The position numbers and the translations under genes are program-made. A stretch of 64,000 nt of DNA from Fimousia sp045616445 (GTDB lineage Bacteria; Bacillota; Clostridia; Lachnospirales; Lachnospiraceae), in assembly GCA_045616445.1 (NCBI GenBank), contig JAZLGR010000030.1:62001-126000 (forward strand), read 5' to 3'. Every line of letters begins with the position of its first letter. Within the stretch, counting starts at the first letter, position 1. Below the pieces are notes generated by a model. The model was not told where the DNA came from and did not search any database. It saw nothing but the letters and a program-made list of their open reading frames with translations. Positions 43,529 through 51,429 of the stretch are shown piece by piece.

Positions 43529-44302
43529 CTATTCCAAGTTGAGACGAGTTGTCAGAATCACTTCTGTAATGACATGGAAGACGATGATCATAACAGCTTT
43601 AGAAATAAGACCTGTAACGCTGATCATAATCTCACTGTCCATCTGATCCAGATAGAGCAGCTGAAGTGGTGCTGTAATTGCTGCCATACCAAAATCCAAT
43701 GCCACATAAGCAATGAATGAAAAGATAAATCTGTTACGGTTGCTGAGATGACCAATAGCCATTGCAGCATATACACGGTAAATTGCAACCAGCAGACTGA
43801 AGATAAGATTGAAAATTACGAGAACTCCCAGATTATTCTCCATAAGCATATTATATATTTCTGCCAGATTACCAAAGATATTGGCAGCATGTCCTGTAGA
43901 ACAGAAGAAAATGATATTCACGACCAGAATTCCGACAATCATACTGATGGAAGAAATGATCATCGCACTCACAACCTTGGATAAGATCAGTTTTCTCGGT
44001 GTGGTCGGAATGGTAAACATCAGATACCCTTCATCCTTTAATAAGCCATCCCAGAAACGACGAATTACGATCAGGATATTCAAAACAAAGATTGCAATAA
44101 ACACTGCGACCAGTGATAAGATCAGGAATCCATATGGATAGATCATATCGGTGAGATCATAGAATGTATCAGAAGTCATCTGGAACTGGGTAATTCTTGT
44201 TGAAATTCCCATAATGAAAGCAAGACATAGTACTGCAATCCAGAGCGGAAGCATCGTCTTCACCATGGATTTTAAGTCATATTTTAATAATTTAGCGAAC
44301 AT
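43529..44302 (-). CDS. ABC transporter permease
   Basis: The protein of 257 residues has about six membrane segments (LPLWIAVLCLAFIMGI, ILSLVAVFIAIFVLNILIV, ISSISMIVGILVVNIIFF and others) and no enzymatic motif. The frame is open 47 codons further, but that part only overlaps the ATPase gene; GGGGGTG precedes the ATG at 44302 and MFAKLLKYDLK is a typical ABC-2 permease start. It overlaps the ATPase gene by 11 bases. Confidence 0.85.
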   Translation of the reverse strand: MFAKLLKYDLKSMVKTMLPLWIAVLCLAFIMGISTRITQFQMTSDTFYDLTDMIYPYGFLILSLVAVFIAIFVLNILIVIRRFWDGLLKDEGYLMFTIPTTPRKLILSKVVSAMIISSISMIVGILVVNIIFFCSTGHAANIFGNLAEIYNMLMENNLGVLVIFNLIFSLLVAIYRVYAAMAIGHLSNRNRFIFSFIAYVALDFGMAAITAPLQLLYLDQMDSEIMISVTGLISKAVMIIVFHVITEVILTTRLNLE

Positions 44303-45044
44303 CCCTGTCACCCCCTGTATATCCTGCATAACCTCTGTCATACACATCGGTGCGGAATAAATCCCTGAATGCCTCATCCACAGACATACCGCTCTCTTCA
44401 CGAAGATCATCCACAGACTGATGGATGAAGATCTGTCCGTCACGAATCATAACAACCTCATCTAAAATCTTCTCAATATCAGAGATTAAATGGGTGGAAA
44501 TCAAGATAGTTCCCTCTTCATTATAATTATTGAGAATGGTATCTAAAATATAGTCTCTTGCTACCGGATCCACGCCTGCAATTGGTTCATCTAAAAGATA
44601 AAGCTTTGCCTTTCTGCTCATAACAAGAATGAGCTGAACCTTCTCCTTATTGCCCTTGGATAACTTCTTCACCTTCTCTTTCAGGCGAATGCCCAGCGTC
44701 AGACACATGTCCTCTGCTTTGAATCGATTAAAATCATCGTAAAAATCAGCAAAGAAATCCAAAAGGTCTTTCACTGTCATCCAGTCAGCAAAATACATTC
44801 TGTCTGGAAGATAGCTGACAATCTTTTTGGTTTCCACTCCCGGCTCCATGCCATTGATCAAAATCTCACCTGCAGTTGGCTGTAACAGGCCATTCAGCAG
44901 TTTCATCAGAGTCGTCTTGCCTGAGCCGTTGGGTCCCAGCAGTCCGATGATCTTGCCGGAATGTAATGTTAAATTGATATCTCTAAGTGCTTCCTGTCTG
45001 CCATAGTTCTTACGCAGGTTCTTGCACTGTACTAATTGACTCAT
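44292..45044 (-). CDS. ABC transporter ATP-binding protein
   Basis: The 250-residue ATPase has Walker A GPNGSGKTTLMKLL, signature KLSKGNKEKVQLIL (LSKGN form, typical of the YtrB-like group), Walker B LYLLDEPIAGVDP and H-loop STHLISD. The frame could begin at 45068, but those codons read NNNRRR because they are the ribosome-binding sequence AGGAGG; ATG at 45044 lies six bases behind it. First gene of the ATPase-permease-GntR operon. Confidence 0.93.
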   Translation of the reverse strand: MSQLVQCKNLRKNYGRQEALRDINLTLHSGKIIGLLGPNGSGKTTLMKLLNGLLQPTAGEILINGMEPGVETKKIVSYLPDRMYFADWMTVKDLLDFFADFYDDFNRFKAEDMCLTLGIRLKEKVKKLSKGNKEKVQLILVMSRKAKLYLLDEPIAGVDPVARDYILDTILNNYNEEGTILISTHLISDIEKILDEVVMIRDGQIFIHQSVDDLREESGMSVDEAFRDLFRTDVYDRGYAGYTGGDRDVR

Positions 45045-45072
45045 CATTCTCCTCCTATTATTATTCATATTG

Positions 45073-45094
45073 TTGTACTAATCGCTTAATACAA
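45073..45094. promoter_or_regulatory. Likely YtrA-type operator
   Basis: A near-perfect 22-bp palindrome, TTGTA-C-TAA-TCGC-TTA-A-TACAA, covers the expected transcription start just downstream of the -10 box. The position would let the operon's own GntR regulator block initiation. Confidence 0.65.
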
Positions 45095-45098
45095 TAAT

Positions 45099-45127
45099 AT
45101 AATACTTCCAAACCGGTCTATTGTCAA
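45099..45127 (-). promoter_or_regulatory. Promoter of the ABC-GntR operon
   Basis: On the minus strand a perfect TTGACA (45122-45127), 17-base spacer and TATTAT (45099-45104). Confidence 0.85.
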
Positions 45128-45142
45128 GGAAATGTACATAAA

Positions 45143-45170
45143 GAAGAGCCCCGCAAACGCGAGGCTCTTC
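45143..45170 (-). terminator. Terminator of the TRAP operon
   Basis: Stem GAAGAGCC-C-CGC/GCG-A-GGCTCTTC with a small loop; short U tract (TTTAT) on the minus strand. Confidence 0.75.
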
Positions 45171-45208
45171 ATCTAAATTTCTACCATAACCATAATTTAC
45201 ATATTTAA

Positions 45209-46240
45209 CTATTTTTTTAAATTCGCTACTGCAGAGTAAAGATCGAATAAATCCTGTCCAGTAACCTTGATTACTTTATCATATACAGATTTGGAAGCTT
45301 CCTGCATCTTTGTCCAGTCCTCTGGTTTGATTTCCTGGATGATCATGCCGCTTTCTTCTAATTCTTTCTTACACTGGCTGCGCTGAGAATCTGCTGTATC
45401 GCAGGCGATCTGCTGTGCTTCTGCTGCTGCCTTCATGATGATTGCTTTTTCTTCCTCAGTACGTTCTGCCATAAAGTCTGCGGATGCAACCAGAGTGATA
45501 AAGTCAGGCACTGCATTGGTTTCTACGATATATTTCTGCTGTTCATATAATCTAGCAGACTGGATCAAGGAGTATGCATTTTCCTGGGCATCGATGGTTC
45601 CCTGCTGAAGACCGATATATACTTCTGCGAAGGACATTGGTGTTGGATTCGCTTTTACTGCTTTCCAGAATGCGATGTGGTATGCATTTTCCATGGTACG
45701 AATCTTCTGGCCCTTGAAGAAGGACATATCTTTATATTCGTAGTTGGTTGTCATAACACGGTAGCCTTGATCTGCAAGACCAAGTAACTGATAACCTGCC
45801 TTTGTATAGATATTACGTACTGCTTCCTGGAATTCAGGATTATTGTAAGCAACTCGAACGTCTTCGATGTCAGCATATAAACATGGGGAGTCGAAGATAC
45901 AAAGCTCTGGCATGAATGGTACCTGAGGTGCTGGGGACATTACAACAAATGGGATGTCGCCGTCTTTTACGGATTCCATAAGCTCACGGTCACCGCCTAA
46001 TGCAGACTGTGGGTATACCTGAATCTTCATTGCGCCGTCGGAGTATTCGCCAACTAATCTTGCGAAGTTGGAGGCAAAAACATGTGTAATGGTGTCGGTT
46101 GTACTACAGGTAGCAAGCGGCCATGCATAACGCTGTTCTGTCTCGCCATCTGCGCTCTTCTTGCCACAACCTGTTGTCATAACTGCAAGGGAGCATACTG
46201 TAACTAAAACTAATACTAAACTGATAATTCTTTTTTTCAT
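45209..46240 (-). CDS. TRAP transporter solute-binding lipoprotein (DctP type)
   Basis: The 343-residue protein has a lipoprotein signal peptide with lipobox TTGC (Cys about 25). The DctP core is present: FKGQKIRTMENAYHIAFWKA, with the Arg that binds the ligand carboxylate, and GLQQGTIDAQENAYS. An organic acid such as a sialic or C4-dicarboxylic acid is the usual ligand class; the exact one cannot be read. Third gene of the DctQ-DctM-DctP operon. Confidence 0.93.
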   Translation of the reverse strand: MKKRIISLVLVLVTVCSLAVMTTGCGKKSADGETEQRYAWPLATCSTTDTITHVFASNFARLVGEYSDGAMKIQVYPQSALGGDRELMESVKDGDIPFVVMSPAPQVPFMPELCIFDSPCLYADIEDVRVAYNNPEFQEAVRNIYTKAGYQLLGLADQGYRVMTTNYEYKDMSFFKGQKIRTMENAYHIAFWKAVKANPTPMSFAEVYIGLQQGTIDAQENAYSLIQSARLYEQQKYIVETNAVPDFITLVASADFMAERTEEEKAIIMKAAAEAQQIACDTADSQRSQCKKELEESGMIIQEIKPEDWTKMQEASKSVYDKVIKVTGQDLFDLYSAVANLKK

Positions 46241-46256
46241 TTCCCTACCTCCTTGA

Positions 46257-47549
46257 CTAACCTAAAAGACATAAGCTGATCTGAGGGATAAATGTAATGA
46301 ACATTAAAGCGATCAGATTCATGATGATCAGTGGCAATGCATGTTTTGCGATCTTCATAACCGGAATATCGGTTAAGGAGCTTGCAACGAATAAGTTTAC
46401 ACCGATTGGAGGTGTTACGAAACCGATTGCTAAGTTTACTACCATGAAGATACCAAAGTGGATTGGTGCAACGCCAATACCAGCCATGATTGGCATTAAG
46501 ATTGGTGTAAGAATCAGGATCGCTGGTGTGGTATCCATTACCATACCTACTAATAATAAAAATACATTGACTACTAACAGGATTACCACCTTGCTGGAGA
46601 AGGTTGTTAAGATCCATGCACTGATGGTCTGTGGAACCTGCATTAAGGTTAACACTCTTGAGAAGGCTGTGGATGCTGCCAGGATGAAAAGGATTGGCGC
46701 ATAAGTCTTAACTGCTTCTGCAAGAATGGAGTATACTTCATTGATCTTGATGGATTTATAGATGACGATGCTGACTACAAGGGAGTAGAATACGGAGATT
46801 ACCGCAGCTTCTGTTGGAGAAGCAACACCAGAGTAGATACATCCCAGGATAATGACTGGAGATAATAACGCCCAGAAGGAATCGATGAATACTTTGATGA
46901 ATCCGCGGGCATGTAAGTCACCTACCATTTTACCGATTTTTTCCTTGTCTTCCCCAACCTTCACACAGTGGAATACTGCATATACCATTAAGAGGCAGGC
47001 AATTAAGATACCAGGAATGATACCTGCAAGGAAGATGTCAGATACAGATGCGCCGGATGCCATACCAAAGATGATGAATGGAATGGAAGGTGGGATAATT
47101 ACGCCTAACGCACCAGCTACTGCTACTAAGGCAGTACAGAATTTCTTATCATATCCAAGACCTACTAAAATTGGAATGGTCATGGAACCTACGGCTGCTA
47201 CTGTCGCGATACCTGAACCGGAGATGGCACCGTAGAATAAACAGGTAATGACTGTCGCACATGGAAGTCCTGCTGGTAGCTTACCAATGAAGAATGCGAA
47301 TAAGTCAAATAATTTTTTAGAGATACCACCACGAGCCATGATCAGACCGGAAAGAATGAACATTGGAACGGCTAATAATGGGAAGGAATCAATTCCACCG
47401 AACATGGAACGAATAACATATCCTGCACTTGCTGTGAAGGATGGATCGAACATACCTGGTAATACGGAGACAACTCCAAGAGAAATGGAGATTGGCACTG
47501 CTAAAACCAGACAAGCTAAGAATAAAATGAATACTACTGCTGCTGACAT
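46257..47549 (-). CDS. TRAP transporter large permease (DctM type)
   Basis: The 430-residue membrane protein has about twelve segments and DctM motifs: LAVPMFILSGLIM, GAISGSGIATVAAVGSMTIP, PPSIPFIIFGMASGASV and VNLAIGFVTPPIGVNLFVAS. It drives sodium-coupled uptake with the small subunit. GAAAGGAG precedes the ATG and the gaps to both neighbours are short. Confidence 0.95.
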   Translation of the reverse strand: MSAAVVFILFLACLVLAVPISISLGVVSVLPGMFDPSFTASAGYVIRSMFGGIDSFPLLAVPMFILSGLIMARGGISKKLFDLFAFFIGKLPAGLPCATVITCLFYGAISGSGIATVAAVGSMTIPILVGLGYDKKFCTALVAVAGALGVIIPPSIPFIIFGMASGASVSDIFLAGIIPGILIACLLMVYAVFHCVKVGEDKEKIGKMVGDLHARGFIKVFIDSFWALLSPVIILGCIYSGVASPTEAAVISVFYSLVVSIVIYKSIKINEVYSILAEAVKTYAPILFILAASTAFSRVLTLMQVPQTISAWILTTFSSKVVILLVVNVFLLLVGMVMDTTPAILILTPILMPIMAGIGVAPIHFGIFMVVNLAIGFVTPPIGVNLFVASSLTDIPVMKIAKHALPLIIMNLIALMFITFIPQISLCLLG

Positions 47550-47552
47550 AAA

Positions 47553-48056
47553 CTATTCTCCTTTCACTTCAATTTCTCTTTTGCCAGTTACTTCTAAAAA
47601 TCTCTGGATCCATTTCTGAACCAGACGGAAATCAGCAAGGGCGAAGCTGATCAATGTGGAAGACTGCATCAAATACATTGGAATTCCAACTGCCGGGCTG
47701 ACCTGATGGGATGCCACAGCGTTCTGGATATAATGCCATGCAAATGGAAGCATATAGGTAAACAGAATGATCTCAACTGTGTAGGAAACCAGACGCAGCG
47801 CGGAACGTGTTCTTGGGGAAAATAAACCAACAAACTGTTCAATCTTGATGGATGCGCCTTTCTTGATACAAAAGCTGATACTTAAGAAACCAGACCAGAT
47901 GAACATATATCTGGTAATCTCTTCAGACCATGTAAGTGAATAACTGAATGCATAACGTGCAGTTACCTGGATACCCATGATGATCATCATCCCGATGAGT
48001 AATCCAACTAAAATCACTTCTTCAAAATAGTTGTCTAACCATTTGATTATTTTCAT
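47553..48056 (-). CDS. TRAP transporter small permease (DctQ type)
   Basis: The 167-residue four-helix membrane protein has the family pattern VTARYAFSYSLTWSEEITRYMFIW and LRLVSYTVEIILF. The frame opens 14 codons earlier, but those encode the ribosome-binding site (AAAGGAGGAG), so the ATG at 48056 is the start. It leads the TRAP operon. Confidence 0.92.
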   Translation of the reverse strand: MKIIKWLDNYFEEVILVGLLIGMMIIMGIQVTARYAFSYSLTWSEEITRYMFIWSGFLSISFCIKKGASIKIEQFVGLFSPRTRSALRLVSYTVEIILFTYMLPFAWHYIQNAVASHQVSPAVGIPMYLMQSSTLISFALADFRLVQKWIQRFLEVTGKREIEVKGE

Positions 48057-48100
48057 AGATTCTCCTCCTTTTATAGACAAACTTTTAACACACACCAATT

Positions 48101-48128
48101 ATTATACACATTCTGTTTGGATTTTCCA
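48101..48128 (-). promoter_or_regulatory. Promoter of the TRAP operon
   Basis: On the minus strand TGGAAA (48123-48128), 16-base spacer, TATAAT (48101-48106). The -35 lies within a small palindrome TGGA-AAA-TCCA that might be an operator. Confidence 0.5.
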
Positions 48129-48252
48129 TATTTAATTACATTTTTTTATGAATCGATTCTTTTTAATTATTAAATATTTTTTATGAATCAGAAAGAATCT
48201 ATAGATATTTCATTATTTATTTCTGACATTTTTCTAAAAATAACAGAAAATA

Positions 48253-48286
48253 ACAAAAAAGGACATGGATATTCACCCGTGTCCTT
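48253..48286 (-). terminator. Terminator after the 48319 gene
   Basis: Stem AAGGACATGG paired with CCCGTGTCCTT (one G-U pair), flanked by six A that give the U tract on the minus strand. Confidence 0.8.
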
Positions 48287-48318
48287 CGCATATTTATTCA
48301 CAATATAATCATTCTCTA

Positions 48319-48792
48319 TTATTTTTTCTCTTCAATTCGAACAATTACATTCCCATTCTCCGTTGGAATGTATCCAATCTTTAATCGCTGTCCATTCTTA
48401 TGGATGTATCCGCCGTTGGCTGATGTTTTATGATATCCAAACTTAGTGATAAAAGACTTACCGTAAGAGAATTCTTCCCTTCGGATATTAAAGCTTTCCG
48501 CTTCCTCATCTTCGGTGGTTTCCCCACCCTGGGATGCCGGAACAAAGTTCTCAACCTTTCCCTCTATGGTCTGATAGTTGCCATTCTTATAGGCATTGAC
48601 GATGGTTACATAACCAAAACAAAAATCAGCCAGTACCAGCGCACAGATGATCAGGGCCATCACCCCTGTTGCTCTCACAACAAACTTTGAACCCATGAAT
48701 TCTGCCAGGAGTCCATAAAACCCTAAGATTGCGAATGGCAATACCCAGTATATCTGTATTTTAAAATTGCTTGCTTCGTATAACAGTTCCAT
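48319..48792 (-). CDS. Small membrane protein of unknown function
   Basis: The 157-residue protein has two hydrophobic helices (about 14-31 and 37-62) and a C-terminal soluble part of about 90 residues with a likely beta fold (YQTIEGKVENFVPASQGG, KIGYIPTENGNVIVRIEEK). The TIEGKVENF...F.I..EEF pattern recalls small SHOCT-less membrane proteins seen widely in Firmicutes, but I cannot assign a family. GGAGG precedes the ATG. It starts 26 bases after hisA and may share its transcript. Confidence 0.75.
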   Translation of the reverse strand: MELLYEASNFKIQIYWVLPFAILGFYGLLAEFMGSKFVVRATGVMALIICALVLADFCFGYVTIVNAYKNGNYQTIEGKVENFVPASQGGETTEDEEAESFNIRREEFSYGKSFITKFGYHKTSANGGYIHKNGQRLKIGYIPTENGNVIVRIEEKK

Positions 48793-48818
48793 ATCATATC
48801 CTCCGATGATTCTTTTCT

Positions 48819-49592
48819 CTAATCACAATAGGAAAGTACCCGTTCAAATGCCATGTCGCCGCCGAATAAATCCAACGCGCTTCCAATGGTAACGTCAATC
48901 TTACCATGACCCAGTAAAGATAACGCCTGAAGGTCTTCCTCACTTCTAACGCCTCCTGCATAGGTAATCGGAATCTTGTTCCAATCTCCAAGGAGCTTCG
49001 CCAGTTCCTTCTCTATTCCAGACGCTTTCCCTTCCACATCCACTGCATGAATCAGGAATTCGTCGCAGTAATCTGCAAAATAGTCCAGTGTCTCTTCATT
49101 CAAAATAACATCCGTAAATTTCTGCCAGCGGTCTGTCACTACATAATACTGGCCATCTTTTTTACGGCAGCTAAGATCAAGTACCAGATGTTCTCTGCCC
49201 ACAGCTTCCACGATCTGGTGCAAATGTTCATAATCAATCTTCCCATCTTTAAACACATAGGAAGTGACAATGACATGGGACGCTCCCATATCCAAAAATC
49301 CTTTGGCGTTGTCCGCAGTCATACCACCGCCGATCATCAACCCGCCGGGATAAGCGGAAAGTGCCAGTGAAGCCTGTCGCACATCTTCTTTATAATATTC
49401 AGAAGATGCCGGATTTAAGATAATAATATGGCCACCGGTCAATCCATGTTCTTTATATAAAGCGGCATAGAAGTCGCCGTCCTTCTCAGACACAAAATTC
49501 TCTTCTGCCTGATCACCAACGTCCATAAGACTTCCGCCAACAATCTGTTTTACTTTTCCATTATGAATATCAATACAAGGTCTGAATTTCAT
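48819..49592 (-). CDS. hisA: Phosphoribosylformimino-AICAR ribotide isomerase, eukaryote-like HisA
   Basis: The 257-residue TIM barrel carries out the Amadori rearrangement of ProFAR in histidine synthesis. FRPCIDIHNGKVKQIVGG at the N-terminus, GGHIIILNP, GGLMIGGGMT, DLSCRKKDGQYYVVTDRWQ and TYAGGVRSEEDL mark the HIS6-like branch found in eukaryotes and many Clostridia rather than the classical bacterial HisA. It is not beside other his genes. The ribosome-binding site is weak (AGAGAG). Confidence 0.9.
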   Translation of the reverse strand: MKFRPCIDIHNGKVKQIVGGSLMDVGDQAEENFVSEKDGDFYAALYKEHGLTGGHIIILNPASSEYYKEDVRQASLALSAYPGGLMIGGGMTADNAKGFLDMGASHVIVTSYVFKDGKIDYEHLHQIVEAVGREHLVLDLSCRKKDGQYYVVTDRWQKFTDVILNEETLDYFADYCDEFLIHAVDVEGKASGIEKELAKLLGDWNKIPITYAGGVRSEEDLQALSLLGHGKIDVTIGSALDLFGGDMAFERVLSYCD

Positions 49593-49661
49593 ACTTTTTC
49601 TCTCTTTTTTTCTCTTTTATCATATATACTTTTTCTAATTATAACAGATAAAAATTACTTT

Positions 49662-50708
49662 TTAAAGCACGCCTTTAAATGCTGCAAAGGCAGTCGGTAT
49701 CGCATAGCTTCTGCTCATGTCCTCCCTGGAAATCCAGATTAGGTCATCCATGGCAGGTTTTTGTTCACAGTGAATATAATAGCCCTTCATATGCCATTCC
49801 ACATGGGTGAAGATATGTTTTGCTTTCTTCGTTTCTTCGATCGTGAATCCCTCCACCTTCCAGTCTAAGAGCTTCCCTCTCATCTCTTCGCCACTGAACA
49901 TCGTCTCAGCGTTGGGAAATTCCCACAGTCCTGCCAGAAGTCCCTGCGCCGGCCTTTTTCTCAGGGCAATCTTACCCTGATATTCAATGAGAAATACGGT
50001 CTTTTCTTCAATTCTTCTCGGTTTTTTCGGTGTTTTCACCGGGATTTTATAGGTCAGATCCTCCCTGCAGGCCACACATATCCTTTCCCATGGGCAAATG
50101 TCACAGCGCGGCGCCCCATTCGGCACACAGACGGTAGCTCCAAGCTCCATCAGGGCCTGATTAAAATCGCCTGGGCGATTTTGCGGAAGTACTTCCATCA
50201 AAGCATTGGTAATCTTCTTCTTGGTTGCTGCCTTTAGGATGTCACTCTCATCCCCAGTCAGTCTTGTGATGACGCGAAGGACATTGCCATCCACAGCAGG
50301 AACACAAAGTCCGAAAGCGATGGATCCGATGGCACCGGCCGTATATTCGCCGATTCCCTTCAGATTCAAGATCCGCTCATAATCTGCAGGCATCTGCCCG
50401 CCATGCTGCTCCATGATCTGGTTGGCCGCCACCTTCAGATTTCGGGCGCGATTATAATAACCCAGGCCTTCCCAAAGCTTCATCAGTTTATCATCCTCTA
50501 CTTCAGACAGGGCTGGGATGTCGGGAAGTTCCTTCATAAACCGCTCAAAGTAGGGCTTTACCGCCTCTACCCTGGTCTGCTGGAGCATAATTTCGGAAAC
50601 CCACACCCGGTAAGGTGCCGGCTCCTCTCTCCAAGGAAGGATTCTTCTATTCTTGTCATACCATCGAAGCAATGGGGTTACCATTGTCTGATCCAACTTT
50701 TTCTTCAT
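49662..50708 (-). CDS. mutY: A/G-specific adenine glycosylase MutY
   Basis: The 348-residue DNA-repair enzyme removes adenine opposite 8-oxoguanine. Catalytic E39 is in VSEIMLQQTRVEAV, the helix-hairpin-helix is LNLKGIGEYTAGAIGSIAFG, and the second catalytic Asp is in VDGNVLRVITRL. The Fe-S ligands form C-x6-C-x2-C-x5-C. A Nudix-like 8-oxoG-recognition domain fills the C-terminus. It starts two bases after the comF stop, hence coupled. Confidence 0.96.
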   Translation of the reverse strand: MKKKLDQTMVTPLLRWYDKNRRILPWREEPAPYRVWVSEIMLQQTRVEAVKPYFERFMKELPDIPALSEVEDDKLMKLWEGLGYYNRARNLKVAANQIMEQHGGQMPADYERILNLKGIGEYTAGAIGSIAFGLCVPAVDGNVLRVITRLTGDESDILKAATKKKITNALMEVLPQNRPGDFNQALMELGATVCVPNGAPRCDICPWERICVACREDLTYKIPVKTPKKPRRIEEKTVFLIEYQGKIALRKRPAQGLLAGLWEFPNAETMFSGEEMRGKLLDWKVEGFTIEETKKAKHIFTHVEWHMKGYYIHCEQKPAMDDLIWISREDMSRSYAIPTAFAAFKGVL

Positions 50709-50710
50709 CG

Positions 50711-51424
50711 TTATTCCATACCTTTTCCAATTGCAATGGTAAGGAGAAATACCCGCTCCACACCGTGCTTTTTTAGCATTCCCGCACAGGCATCTGCAGT
50801 GGCTCCCGAGGTGTAGATATCATCCACCAAAAGGACGGTCTTCTCTCCCTGATAATGCTTTTCATTCCAGGAAAAGCAGGACAAAAGCTCCTTGCGTCGG
50901 TCCTCTGGAGAGAGCTTCTTAAGGGGTGCTGTATCCTTCTTTCGAAGGAGCATCTCCTCATTGACCGGAACACCCAGCCAGCTGGCAATCTCGTCGGCTA
51001 ATATCCTTGCCTGGTTATAGCCTCGTATTCTCCTCTTTCTACGGCTGATCGGCACCGGCACTACGGCATCTATGGACATTCCTTTTAACATGTCCCCGTA
51101 ATGCTTTTTTGCCAGCCGGCCATAGAATTCCACGAATTCTCTTTTATTCTTATATTTGATCGCCATAATCGATGGCGATGTCAGAGCGTCATACTCCACC
51201 AGGGAGAATCCCCGGTCAAATACATGTGCCCTCCTGCTGCAGTCAAAGCAGAATTCCTGCTCTGGCCGCTCGATGGGTTTCCCGCATCGATAACAATATG
51301 GCTGCTTCACCGACTGAATCTTCTGATAACAGCTCCAATGGATCAGCCCTTTCTGGTCATCTAAGATGTCCATACAGATGGGACATCTTCTTGGGTAGAT
51401 ATAATTCCAGATATCTTTATACAT
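50711..51424 (-). CDS. comF: ComF-family phosphoribosyltransferase-like protein
   Basis: The 237-residue protein has an N-terminal zinc-ribbon (CPICMDIL, CYRCGKPI, CFDC) and a C-terminal phosphoribosyltransferase fold with TVLLVDDIYTSGATADAC. Relatives are linked to DNA uptake or processing in competence. It starts five bases after the stop of the secreted C1 protease gene and two bases before mutY, in a gene order that probably was recD2-comF-mutY before the proteases entered. Confidence 0.93.
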   Translation of the reverse strand: MYKDIWNYIYPRRCPICMDILDDQKGLIHWSCYQKIQSVKQPYCYRCGKPIERPEQEFCFDCSRRAHVFDRGFSLVEYDALTSPSIMAIKYKNKREFVEFYGRLAKKHYGDMLKGMSIDAVVPVPISRRKRRIRGYNQARILADEIASWLGVPVNEEMLLRKKDTAPLKKLSPEDRRKELLSCFSWNEKHYQGEKTVLLVDDIYTSGATADACAGMLKKHGVERVFLLTIAIGKGME

Positions 51425-51429
51425 AAATG

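Noticed and set aside
45045..45068. Eight-codon N-terminal extension of the ABC ATPase
   Set aside because: These codons read NNNRRR because they are the ribosome-binding sequence itself.
48101..48180. Catabolite-repression (cre) site near the TRAP promoter
   Set aside because: The AT-rich palindromes there do not match the cre consensus well enough.
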